A stretch of DNA of 64,000 bases from Nocardia donostiensis (GTDB lineage: Bacteria; Actinomycetota; Actinomycetes; Mycobacteriales; Mycobacteriaceae): contig NZ_MUKP01000030.1 of NCBI RefSeq assembly GCF_002081715.1, positions 1-64,000 on the forward strand, given 5' to 3'. A model generated the notes under the pieces. The model was given only the letters and a program-made list of their open reading frames with translations. It did no database searches and was not told the origin of the DNA. Shown here piece after piece: positions 23,458 to 32,900 of the stretch. Within the stretch, counting starts at the first letter, position 1. Every line of letters starts with the position of its first letter. The translations under genes and the position numbers were made by a program.

Positions 23458-24846
23458 TCAGAGTGCGACGGTTCCTCGCGCCCGCCGCCAGCGAGCGATC
23501 GTGCGGCCGATTTCGGTAGCGGGTAGCTCGCCGTACATCCATTCGCGGGCCAGGCGATGCCAATTGTTGGTGGCTTCGAGCTGGCCGAGGGCGGTGAAGG
23601 TGAACAGATCGGCGCGGCGCGAGAAGACGTGTTCGGGGGGCAGCGCCTGATGGCGCACACTCCGATGCTGCGCGGAACGGGGATCCACGGCCAGGACGAC
23701 AGCACTGCTGGCGAGTTCGGCGGTGATCGTGGTCTCCTCGTCGAGCAGGTGCCAGCCCGCGGCGCCCCACACGTACTCGAGACATTCCTCGGCTGTGACA
23801 CCGGAGTCGGCGTCGACTATTCCGCGTGCCCGCCACAGCTCGAATATGTCCTCGGCGCGATGTTCGGCCGCGGCGCGCAGAACGTCGCGTTCCAGATCGA
23901 CGTGCTCGGAAGCGATCTGGTTGTAGAGACCGAAGTCGACGAAACCCACGCGGCCGTCGTGGGCGAGCATGATGTTGCCCGGATGCGGATCGGCACAGAA
24001 CTCGTGATCGAGAAACAATCCACCGATGTAGAAGTGGTAGACCAGTTCCCCGATCCGATCGCGGTCGGTCCGGGGCAGCTGCCGGATCCGGTCGAATGTG
24101 AGGCCATCGAGGAACTCGGTGACCAGCACGTTGCCAGTGCAGAACGCACCGATGCTGTCGGGCACGGTGATGAAGGGGTGATCACGGTAGCGTGCGGCCA
24201 CCCGGTGCTGTGTGTTCGCTTCGCGCACGTAGTCCAGTTCAGCGCTGATATTGCGGGTGATCTCGTCGAGCACCGCTGTGTCGGCAGCGGCCGGTAGGAT
24301 CGATTTCCATAGCTTGCTGAAGAACTGCAGGTTGCGCATATCAGCGTGGACTGCGGCATCGACCCCGGGGTATTTCACCTTGACCGCGACGACCCGGCCG
24401 TCACGCAGCTGCGCCCGATATACCTGGCCGATCGACGCCGCGGCGACCGGCTCTTCATCGAAGTCGGTGAAAACACGGGACAACGGACCGAGATCGTCCT
24501 CGATCACCTTCCGCATGGCTTCGAAAGCCACTACCGGTGCGTGGTCACGCAGCTCGGATAGTTTCTGTCGGAACATTTCCCGGTGCGATTCTGGTATCAG
24601 GTCGATATCCAGCACCGAAAGCATCTGCCCCAGCTTCATCGCCGCGCCTTTCATGCCGCCGAGGACGGTGACGATCTGCTGGGCGGCCTGCAGGGCCGAC
24701 CGCTCCGCCATGACTCGACGGGCCTCGTCGGTTCGCCCGATTGCCGAAAACCGGGTACCGACCCCGCGTACGGCCTGCCCCGCAGCCAAACGTCCCAGTC
24801 GAGCACTGCGTGCCACCCGACCGACCGGCATCCGACTTTTCACCAT
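23458..24846 (-). CDS. ABC1/AarF/UbiB-family atypical kinase
   Basis: A 462-residue protein kinase-like protein. KGAAMKLGQML is the family KxGQ motif near residue 80, AAASIGQVYRAQL the Ala-rich nucleotide loop, VAVKVKYPGV the lysine strand, FCADPHPGNIML the catalytic loop and VGFVDFGLYN the metal-binding DFG equivalent. Members support quinone or other isoprenoid lipid metabolism through an ATPase activity. ATG 24846 with GGGAGG upstream was chosen over ATG 24939. It follows the PucR gene by 34 bases and is probably in one transcript with it. Confidence 0.88.
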   Translation of the reverse strand: MVKSRMPVGRVARSARLGRLAAGQAVRGVGTRFSAIGRTDEARRVMAERSALQAAQQIVTVLGGMKGAAMKLGQMLSVLDIDLIPESHREMFRQKLSELRDHAPVVAFEAMRKVIEDDLGPLSRVFTDFDEEPVAAASIGQVYRAQLRDGRVVAVKVKYPGVDAAVHADMRNLQFFSKLWKSILPAAADTAVLDEITRNISAELDYVREANTQHRVAARYRDHPFITVPDSIGAFCTGNVLVTEFLDGLTFDRIRQLPRTDRDRIGELVYHFYIGGLFLDHEFCADPHPGNIMLAHDGRVGFVDFGLYNQIASEHVDLERDVLRAAAEHRAEDIFELWRARGIVDADSGVTAEECLEYVWGAAGWHLLDEETTITAELASSAVVLAVDPRSAQHRSVRHQALPPEHVFSRRADLFTFTALGQLEATNNWHRLAREWMYGELPATEIGRTIARWRRARGTVAL

Positions 24847-24880
24847 CAACGACCTCCCTGGCCGACGTCTGTCCCGTGGG

Positions 24881-26137
24881 TCATGCCGGCCGCCGCCCAC
24901 CATGGAGCGGATGATGAGCAGAGCACTCGGCATTCCCACTGGCCCGTGCGATGAGCGCCGAGCGCAGATACCACATTCCTCTGGTCATCGACATATCGTG
25001 CCCGGTCAATTGACCGATCCGCTTGAGTCGGTAATCGACAGTATTCGGGTGGACGAACAATTGCCGAGCTGTACGACGACGATCGAGTTGGGTAGCTACG
25101 AAGACCCGCAGGGTTTCCATCAGTTCCGGGTGACCATCGAGGGGTGCCAGCACGGCACCGAGGACGTCCCGGGCAGCTCCCGGTCGGGTCAATTGGTAAT
25201 GCAATGCCAGATCGGCGAATCGGTGGACACCGGGTCCATACCCAAGGCGTATGGCGGTATCCAGTAACTCATGAGCCTGTTCCGCTGCGCTCGGAACAGC
25301 GGCCGTGCGAGCAAGCACGACGGCTGCGGTGATCGGCACCGCCGCGAGCGTGCTCAGCCGTTCCACCATCGCGTCGAGATCTGGATCGGCGCACGCTTTC
25401 TGCGGTATCAGAACCGTGCCGCCTGCGACAGACAGTACGGCCGGCGCCTGGTTACCGAGAAGGTCAGCAAGTGCTGCTTGAACGCGGCGCAGCGCGTGCC
25501 GGGCGTTCACCTGCGCACCGAGGTGAGGATGTTCCTCGTTCCGGCTCGGTGGCAGGTGGACGGCGAGCACGAAATACTCTTCCGCGATGGCGATTCCGCA
25601 TTCGCGCGCCACCTGGGCGGTGGCATGCCCGCCGAGCAACGCCGAGGCCAGGGTATGCACTGCTGTCCGGTGTTCGGCGGCGCTCGCCCGGACCTCGCCG
25701 ATGTAGGCCTTACTGACCGCCGTAGTGATCAGGTCCAGCAGTTCTATTGCCTTCGTATCGGTTTCGACGGCACCACCGGGTTCGGCCGCGCCTGTTCGAG
25801 TGTTCAGCCAGTCCAAGGCGGTCTGGTATCCCGCGTGCACGGCGTGCAGTACGACATCGATCTCGATACCGTGCCGCGCCCAGCGACCGGCCGCCGCACG
25901 CACGAGATCACCGCAGTCGGTCACGACATCGTCTCGGGTGTGTCGCAGCCACCACCGCACACATACCCGTGTCAGGGCGGTTACTTCACCCCTCAGAACG
26001 TTGTCCGAGCAAGTGGTGAATCGCGGAACCGTACTGACGAGATGAGCGGCCAACTCATCGGCAAGGCTCCCGGCATCCGGGACCTCGGTCGCCGCTGATT
26101 CAGCGGCAGTATTCGCAGCGCGAACCCCAGTCGTCAC
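24881..26137 (-). CDS. PucR/CdaR-type transcriptional regulator
   Basis: A 418-residue regulator. The N-terminal half is helical (RsbRD/GGDEF-like sensor region found in actinobacterial PucR proteins: LLDLITTAVSKAYIGEVRAS), and the C-terminal 60 residues are the PucR helix-turn-helix, DRRRTARQLFVHPNTVDYRLKRI in pattern. GTG 26137 is chosen because AAGGAGG lies 7 bases upstream; the frame runs on to 26164. It sits between the kinase gene and the lipid locus, and its target is not evident. A 12-base palindrome, GAGCTCGAGCTC at 26238, lies 100 bases upstream. Confidence 0.83.
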   Translation of the reverse strand: MTTGVRAANTAAESAATEVPDAGSLADELAAHLVSTVPRFTTCSDNVLRGEVTALTRVCVRWWLRHTRDDVVTDCGDLVRAAAGRWARHGIEIDVVLHAVHAGYQTALDWLNTRTGAAEPGGAVETDTKAIELLDLITTAVSKAYIGEVRASAAEHRTAVHTLASALLGGHATAQVARECGIAIAEEYFVLAVHLPPSRNEEHPHLGAQVNARHALRRVQAALADLLGNQAPAVLSVAGGTVLIPQKACADPDLDAMVERLSTLAAVPITAAVVLARTAAVPSAAEQAHELLDTAIRLGYGPGVHRFADLALHYQLTRPGAARDVLGAVLAPLDGHPELMETLRVFVATQLDRRRTARQLFVHPNTVDYRLKRIGQLTGHDMSMTRGMWYLRSALIARASGNAECSAHHPLHGGRRPA

Positions 26138-26237
26138 GTCAGACCTCCTTGTCACGGCGCACATCCCACCGATCCGAGCAACGCCGCATATACGTTGCCG
26201 TTACCAGTGATCACCGACACAAGGTGGACAATATAAC

Positions 26238-26249
26238 GAGCTCGAGCTC
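26238..26249. promoter_or_regulatory. Perfect 12-base palindrome upstream of the PucR gene
   Basis: GAGCTCGAGCTC is a perfect palindrome in the 200-base gap between the PucR gene and the MFS gene end. It could be a PucR-type site, but two nested SacI-like hexamers may also arise by chance. Confidence 0.25.
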
Positions 26250-26337
26250 ACCTTCTACTCCCGTTTCTCGCAGTTGATCTCCCTCTTCGTCAGCCCTTCT
26301 ACCTGGTCATATGTGGCCGGAACCTACCGACGCGGAC

Positions 26338-27795
26338 TCAGATGACGGTAAATGGTTGACTACTGCTCACTTTTCGGGTTGCCGCGCCGGGCGCAGGCAT
26401 CGCCAGCGTCGACACCGCCAGGCCCATGGCCACGACCGCGAGGGCCGCCATCATCGTGATGGTGCCGGTGAGACTATGTGAACGGAAGAACAGGGTGGTC
26501 AATACCGCGAGTCCGATTGCGTTGCCGACCTGCTCGATAGTCGGGGATACGCCGGAGGCCTCCGCCATCCGGTCGGTATCCAACCCTGCCAGCATCATCG
26601 GCTGCAACTGCACGCCGAACAGGCCGACCCCGAATCCCGACAGAAAGACCGGACCGGCGGCAAGCAGCCCGTTCACCACCCCCGAGGTCAGCCACAGATA
26701 CACCGCGCCCGCGGCCAGACAGCCGCCGTACAGTGCGATACCGGCGGTAAGCACCCGAATCCCCCAGCGTTGCACCAGAATCAGGGAGCCGAGCGCGCCG
26801 GTACCGGCACCGAGCGCGAACAACGTCATCACCAGCCCGGTCCGCCACGGCGAATAGCCCAGAACATCCTGCATGGTGATCGACGCGGCGAAAACGAACG
26901 CGGTGAACAACCCGAAGAAGACGCCGACCAGTATCGAGCCGATCCGGAAGCCGCGGTCGGCGAACAGCTCGAGGCACACCAGCGGGCTCCCGGCCCTACC
27001 CGCCCGCCTACGCTGGTGCGCCACGAAGAGCACCGCCAACGCCGCGCCGCCCCCGAGCAGGACGATCAATTCCGGACGCCAGCCACGCTGCTGTATCTCG
27101 GCCAGCGCGAAGATCAACGCGAACAACCCGGCCGTGGACAGACCCACGCCACCGAGGTCGAGGCCGTCACGACGGTCCGGCCGCCCCATCCGCAGGTAGC
27201 GCCAGGCCAGGGCGAACGCGAACACACCGATCGGCAGATTGATCAGGAATACCGAACGCCAGCCCCAGCCCCCGATATCGATCGTGACGAGGGCGCCGCC
27301 GACGATCGGCCCGAGCATCCCGGCGAAACCCGCAACTCCCCCGTACAGCGCGAACGCCAGCGGATGCCGTTCACGCGGAAAGCTGGCAGTCAAGACGGCG
27401 ATCGTCTGCGCCGCCATCCCCGCACCCGCTGCGCCTTGCACCACCCGGGCGATCACCAGCTCCGTGGCGTCGGTGACCAGCCCGCACCACAGCGACGCGG
27501 CGGTGAAGGCGGCCACCGACGTCAGGAACATGACCCGCCGCCCGATGATCGCGCCGATCCGGGCGGCGGTGAGCAGGGTGCAGGCGAAGGCCAGCGAATA
27601 GCCGGAGATCACCAGCAGTTGCGCCGACCGGGAGGCGCCCAGGTCGACGGTCAGGCTGGGTAGGGCGGTGTTCACGATCGTGACGTCGATCATCTGCATG
27701 AACACCGCGATCAGGCATCCGGTGAAGGCCAGCCAGGCGGCAAGCTCACCACGCAAACGCTGCTCGAGCGTGGCCAGGCCCGCCCGCACGGTCAT
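26338..27795 (-). CDS. MFS exporter, DHA2 (14-span) type
   Basis: A 485-residue transporter: first span FMQMIDVTIVNTALPSL, the D/T-VNVALP signature of 14-span drug:H+ antiporters, then ARVVQGAAGAGM and motif C GGVAGFAGMLGPIVGGALV. The ATG overlaps the stop of the upstream gene in ATGA, so it is the last gene of the PKS operon. It may export the polyketide lipid or an intermediate; a second exporter, MmpL, is divergent from the operon. The C-terminus has a short Ser/Thr-rich tail. Confidence 0.87.
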   Translation of the reverse strand: MTVRAGLATLEQRLRGELAAWLAFTGCLIAVFMQMIDVTIVNTALPSLTVDLGASRSAQLLVISGYSLAFACTLLTAARIGAIIGRRVMFLTSVAAFTAASLWCGLVTDATELVIARVVQGAAGAGMAAQTIAVLTASFPRERHPLAFALYGGVAGFAGMLGPIVGGALVTIDIGGWGWRSVFLINLPIGVFAFALAWRYLRMGRPDRRDGLDLGGVGLSTAGLFALIFALAEIQQRGWRPELIVLLGGGAALAVLFVAHQRRRAGRAGSPLVCLELFADRGFRIGSILVGVFFGLFTAFVFAASITMQDVLGYSPWRTGLVMTLFALGAGTGALGSLILVQRWGIRVLTAGIALYGGCLAAGAVYLWLTSGVVNGLLAAGPVFLSGFGVGLFGVQLQPMMLAGLDTDRMAEASGVSPTIEQVGNAIGLAVLTTLFFRSHSLTGTITMMAALAVVAMGLAVSTLAMPAPGAATRKVSSSQPFTVI

Positions 27796-28490
27796 GAGAC
27801 GACCTCCAGGAGCGTGCGCGGGCCGGACAAGGCCAACTGAGTGGGGAAGCTCAACCGCACCAGCCGGTGCGGTGCCGCCTCCGCGAAGTGCGCGACGAAC
27901 GGCGGCAGTATGCCGCCGATCACCTTGTCCAGGAACGTATTCACCTGCGCGAACCCGGGTCTGAGCCGTACTTGCCAGCAGGGCACGCTGCCCGCGGGCA
28001 CTTCTGTCGTCACCCGTTTTTCCACCCGGACGATCAGCGGCCAATGCACCGAGAAGGCCAGCCACACATCGATGGTCTCCGCGTGCCCCTCCGCGAAGTC
28101 CAGTCCGCGCAGCAGGGTCAGCCCCGCGGCGATCGGCATGACGTTCAGGGGGAAAGGTGCGGGCGCGCCGCCGAATTGCAGGTGATGGGTATCGAGGAAA
28201 TTGGCTTCCTCCCGTGAAACCAACGTGCCGCCCGCGCGCGTCTCGGCTCGATAGTGTTCGGCACGTAGCCGCTCGCCGACCCGCTTGAACCGCTGTTCGA
28301 TCGTCAGGGCCAGATCTGTGCCGCCGGGATTGCCGCTGCCGAGACACGCCTCGAGCGTGGCCCGATAGCCGTCGACCGCACCGGCGACGATATTGGTCAT
28401 CTCGAATCCTTGCGGCCGGTCCGCGAGCCGGACGGAGTACACGGACTTCTCGCCGTCGGGGATGCACGGGTCACGGAATGCGGTGGGCAC
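27792..28490 (-). CDS. Unrecognised conserved-looking protein in the PKS operon
   Basis: A 232-residue protein with no motif I can name. It lacks a signal peptide and clear membrane spans. Notable stretches are PLNVMPIAAGLTLLRGLDF, a Trp-rich middle (VWLAFSVHWPLIVRVEKR) and an amphipathic end (VRLSFPTQLALSGPRTLLEV). GTG start at 28490 with AGGAGG 7 bases upstream. It begins 12 bases after the PapA stop and overlaps the MFS start by 4 bases, so it is tightly built into the lipid operon and presumably serves acyl transfer, release or export. Confidence 0.75.
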   Translation of the reverse strand: MPTAFRDPCIPDGEKSVYSVRLADRPQGFEMTNIVAGAVDGYRATLEACLGSGNPGGTDLALTIEQRFKRVGERLRAEHYRAETRAGGTLVSREEANFLDTHHLQFGGAPAPFPLNVMPIAAGLTLLRGLDFAEGHAETIDVWLAFSVHWPLIVRVEKRVTTEVPAGSVPCWQVRLRPGFAQVNTFLDKVIGGILPPFVAHFAEAAPHRLVRLSFPTQLALSGPRTLLEVVS

Positions 28491-28502
28491 GTATCCTCCT
28501 GG

Positions 28503-29906
28503 TCACTGGGGTTCTGCGCTCGCGGCAATCGCCACGAACACCGATTTCATGGCGGCGACATAGCGCTCCACCGATTCGTGCGCCACCTCGGTGTCCGGGT
28601 AAATAACGCTCAGCGTCGTCCCCGACGGCAGCCGGTTGATCCAGATGAGAACCTCCTCGGAGGCGGCGCGGTTGGCGTACACACCGGCGGTGATCTCATC
28701 GAAGAACTCGTGACCTGCGAAATCCCTGGCGTCGATGAACGAGATCATCGGTGTGACCCAGCCCGGTTCGGCCTTGATCTCCGCGTCGGGCGGTAGCAGT
28801 TCGAGCACCCGGTGAAACGAGGTGGGCGCCAGCCGGAGACCGTTCTCGTAGGCGCGCTGGGCAATGGTCAGCGCACGAGTGAACGGTGTGCTCGGTCCGA
28901 GCGGAAACGCGACCGGAACCAAGGTCACATACCAGCCGACCGAATTGCCCTCCGCCGCAGAGGTCCGGGTGCTGATCGGTGTCATGCCGAAGTAGTAGTC
29001 GGAGCCGGTGAGTTCGCGTTCGGTCAGCGCCGCGACGGCGAACGCGCCGCCGACGAATTCGGCGTCGTGCGCTCGGCAGACCTCCTCGAATCGTTTGGCG
29101 TCGTGCTCGTCCACCAGCAGGAGGCTGCGATGGGCGCTGCGGTTGTAGCCATCGGACCGCTTGCCGAGGTCCAAGGGAAACACCGGGAGTTTGTTGTCGT
29201 TTCCCCGCAGCAGTTCGAGCCATTTCCGGACCCCCGGTGACGACAGCGTCAGTTGCGCGCTGTGGGCTCGCTCGGCGGTGCAGTAATCCAGGTAGCTCGC
29301 CGCGAGCGGCAGCGGTTCCGCCTCGTCCCACAGTTGTGCCGCGTACAGCTGGGCGAAGTCGGACGCGGACAGGTACTGGCCCAAGCCGTCGGTGTGCAGG
29401 TGATCGACGGCGAGGTAGACGGTGGTTGCCTCGCCGTGCTCGATCGCACCGAAGGTGAAGCAATCCCAGTGGAAGGGCCCTGGTGTCGTTTTCTGGACGT
29501 GCCGGCGAATCGATTCCGGGTCGTCGAGTCGCCCGTAGTCGATCGGGATGAAGTCGACCACCTCCTCGGGCACCAGGTGCCGTCGCACGGCGCCGTCCGG
29601 TGCGATCGTGAACCAGGTCCGGAAGGTGTCGTGCCGCAGCAGGAACTGGTTGACGACCCGGGTCATCACGTCCCGGTCGAGATCGCCGGTGGGGATCTGC
29701 GCGGTTACCAGGCACAGCCCCGAAAAGCGGAAGTCGGCGGCGGCGTGCCGGTCGGCCAGCCGCAGGTACTGCTCCTGCTGCAGGGACGGCGGGGCCGGAT
29801 GCACCGGCGCCCGCTGCGCGCGCTCCAGCGATTCCGGTGACGCGACCCAGGTGGTGAGCCGTCCGGGTGACGGCTCCCATTCATCGATGAGGCCGAAATC
29901 GACCAT
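28503..29906 (-). CDS. PapA-type polyketide-associated acyltransferase
   Basis: A 467-residue condensation-superfamily acyltransferase. The catalytic HxxxDG motif is DHLHTDG near residues 167-172, with the expected lead AATVYLAVDH in pattern. A second half holds SVGWYVTLVPVAF, equivalent to the structural channel motif. The N-terminus VDFGLIDEWEPSPGRLTTW resembles mycobacterial PapA proteins, which esterify trehalose or diols with acyl chains taken from a Pks. ATG 29906 with GGAGG upstream, 19 bases after the synthase stop. It probably takes the acyl chain from the synthase ACP, which has no thioesterase. Confidence 0.87.
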   Translation of the reverse strand: MVDFGLIDEWEPSPGRLTTWVASPESLERAQRAPVHPAPPSLQQEQYLRLADRHAAADFRFSGLCLVTAQIPTGDLDRDVMTRVVNQFLLRHDTFRTWFTIAPDGAVRRHLVPEEVVDFIPIDYGRLDDPESIRRHVQKTTPGPFHWDCFTFGAIEHGEATTVYLAVDHLHTDGLGQYLSASDFAQLYAAQLWDEAEPLPLAASYLDYCTAERAHSAQLTLSSPGVRKWLELLRGNDNKLPVFPLDLGKRSDGYNRSAHRSLLLVDEHDAKRFEEVCRAHDAEFVGGAFAVAALTERELTGSDYYFGMTPISTRTSAAEGNSVGWYVTLVPVAFPLGPSTPFTRALTIAQRAYENGLRLAPTSFHRVLELLPPDAEIKAEPGWVTPMISFIDARDFAGHEFFDEITAGVYANRAASEEVLIWINRLPSGTTLSVIYPDTEVAHESVERYVAAMKSVFVAIAASAEPQ

Positions 29907-29925
29907 CGCGATTACCTCCGCTTCC

Positions 29926-32900
29926 TCACCGAGCCACGGCCATGGTCGCCTCGTCGGCCCGGTCGGCCGATGCCGAGGCCCGCGCCGCTGCGGACGGTTG
30001 CCCGACCGGCAGACCGTCGGCCGCTGCGGCGGCCCCGTCGGCTGCGGGCTCCGCGGTTGCCGTGGCCACCGCGGCCGGACCGGGAAGCGGCTGCGCACCC
30101 CCTGGATCGTGCGCGAGAATCAACTCCGCTACCTTCGGACCGGCCTGTTCCAGGCTGAACGACCGACCCATCTGCAGCGACATCAGATCGATCCCGAGTG
30201 TTTTGGTGACCCGAGCGCCGAGCTCCACCGCCATCAGTGAATCGAGCCCCAGTTCCGGCACCGGGACGGTCATATCGATCGTCTCCACCGGCACGCCCAT
30301 GACCACCGCCAGTTCCTCGGCCATCTTGCGTGCGATGTAGGGTCCGCGCTTGGTCTCGGCCATGGCGGCCAGTTCGTCGCGCAGCCGCGCCAGTTCGGAA
30401 GTGTCCTTGGCGGCGGCCGTGGCCAAGGCGATCGTGCGGCCCGTGCGGGTCAGCTGCGGGAAGGTGCCGGTCAGTTTGGCCCAGTCTGTGGGGATGATCG
30501 CCGCGCGGGTCGCGCCGAGCCGCAGCGTCTGCTCCAGGTAGGCGGTGGCGTCGGCCATATCGATCGGGCCGAACCCGACCAGATCGAGATATTTTTCGGC
30601 CGTTTCGTCGGCGGCCATACCTCCGGTCGCCCCGGACAGGTGCCCCCAGCCGATGCACAGCGCTCGTTCGCCGGCCCGCGACCACTTCTCGGCCAGCGCT
30701 TCCACCGCGACATTGGCCGCGCAGTAGTTGTACTGGCCGTAAATGCCGTACATCGAGCCGCCGGAGGAGCACAGGACGAACATGTCCAGTGTGATCCCCG
30801 CGTCGGCGACCGCCTGATGCACCACCTGCGCGCCGTGCACCTTCGGCCGGTACACCGTGTCCAGCTGCTCGGGTTCCATCTTGCTGACGCGGTTGTCGGC
30901 CACCGCGCCTGCGGCGTGGAACACCCCGCGCAAGGGATGCTCGGCGCTGTGTGCCCGCGCCACGACCTCGGCGATCGCGGCCGCGTCGGTCACATCGACG
31001 AGTTCCTCGACCACCTCGACGCCGACCGTGCGCCACGCCTCCAGCTGCCGCCTGGCTTCCTCGGTGGTCGCGCCGCGGCGGCCGAGCAGCACCAGCCTGC
31101 GTGCCCCGCGCAGCGTCAACCAGCGGCCGATCGCCAACCCGAAACCGCCGAATCCGCCGGTGATGAGATAGCTTGCGATATCGCTGATCTCGATATCGGG
31201 CAGGTACGGTCGGACGGGCGGTTGCGGGGAGTCCATGCGTAAGGCGATCCGGGCGAGCCGCGAGGAGCGCAGGGTTTCCTCGAAGGCCTTGCTCACCTCC
31301 TCGGTCTCGAACATCTGGTACGGCAGCGGCGAGTAGGTGCCTTCGGTGACCTTCTGGAATACCCGTTCCAGCAGACGCGCCAGCCGCTGCGGGCGCACCG
31401 CAACCAAACGGTCCAGATCCATCGAGAAATAGGAGAGGTTCTTGTCGAAATTGGCCAGCTCCAGCAAGCCGCCGGTGTAGATATCGGCCTTGCCGACCTC
31501 GACGATCCGCCCGAATTCCGCTGCGGCGTTGAAGTTCTGTCGCAGGATCTCGCCGGGGGCGCTGCTGATGATGACATCGGCGCCCGCCCCGCCCGTCCAG
31601 GCGAGCACATCGTCGACGAAATTGAGCGAGCGCGAGTTCACGGCGTGATCGGCGCCCATGGCCAGAACGTGGGCGCGTCGTTCCGGCGTGCTCGCCGTAC
31701 CGATGATGCGAGCGCCGTGGGCCTTCGCCACCTGGATGGCCGCGGTGCCGACGCCACCGGCGGCCCCGTGGATCAGCACCGTCTCCCCCGGCTCCAGGCG
31801 GGCCAGATCGAGCAGTGCGTATTCGGCGGTGCCGAAGGTGATGGTGCTGGTGCAATGCCCGGGATCGGTACCGGGCGGCAAGGCGACCACCAGTTGCCGG
31901 TCGACGACGGCGAACCGGCGCATCATGCCCTTGGACGCCACGGCGACCAGATCTCCGACCGCGACATCGTCGATTCCCGGCCCGATCCGCACCACGGTTC
32001 CGACGCCCTCCATACCGGGTACGGCGCCGAAATACGTCGGTGCCAGCTCACGTTCGCCGAGCAACCCGATCACCTTCAGCGGGTCCTTGTAGTTCAACCC
32101 GATGACCTGCATGCGGACCTCGATCTCCCCGGCACCGGGGTCGGGACGCGGGCACGCACGCCACGCCAGCGCCGACAGCAATCGCGTCCTGGGCATATCC
32201 AGCTCGAAGTTCGCCTCCGGGTCGGTCAGCGGTTGCGCGGTGTCCAGCCCCTCCAGCCAGTCGGGCAGGGGTTTGGTCACCACCGGTGCCCAGCGCTTGC
32301 CGTCGCGCAACAGCACCTCGTCGCAGTAGTCGTGCGAGAACGCGCCGGGCACAGCGAGCTCGGCCACCAGATCGGCGGTCGGGGTCTCCGGCTCGGTGTC
32401 GATCAACCGCCACCGCAGCGGGGTCTGCTCGTTGAGCAGCACCCGGCGCGCCCCGGCCAATGCGGCCTGCCTCGGATCCGGTGCGAGGGGACTGTCGGGC
32501 AGGGTGAAGGCGCGTTCGGTCACCAGGGTGCAGTGCACGGCGCCGTCACCGAAAACGGACTGCGGCGCATCGCCCTCGGCGGGCGGGTCGGCGAATTCGT
32601 CCACGGCGACCGCGATGCGCTTGAGGGTCCACAGGTCGGCCAGATCGTCCTCGACCGCGCCGGCCACGAGGCAGACGTGCAGCCGCTGGGTCTGTTCCGC
32701 GGCGGCAGCGCGCAGATTCGCGACCAGATCCGCCTCGAGTCCCGACCCGGCCGGATCGGCGCGATACAACCGTGAGCCGGGTATCGCGGCCGCGAGTTCA
32801 CCGGCCCGGCTCCCTGCACCGAACGCGACGATGACCGTGGTCACCGAGCCGGCATCCGCCAGGGCGGCCGGTTCGACGGGGTCCCGCTCTTCCATGGTGT

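Noticed and set aside
26338-28467. A 709-codon frame joining the MFS exporter to an upstream extension
   Set aside because: The extension is antisense-like read-through of the overlapping 232-residue gene; the exporter has a clear coupled ATG at 27795.
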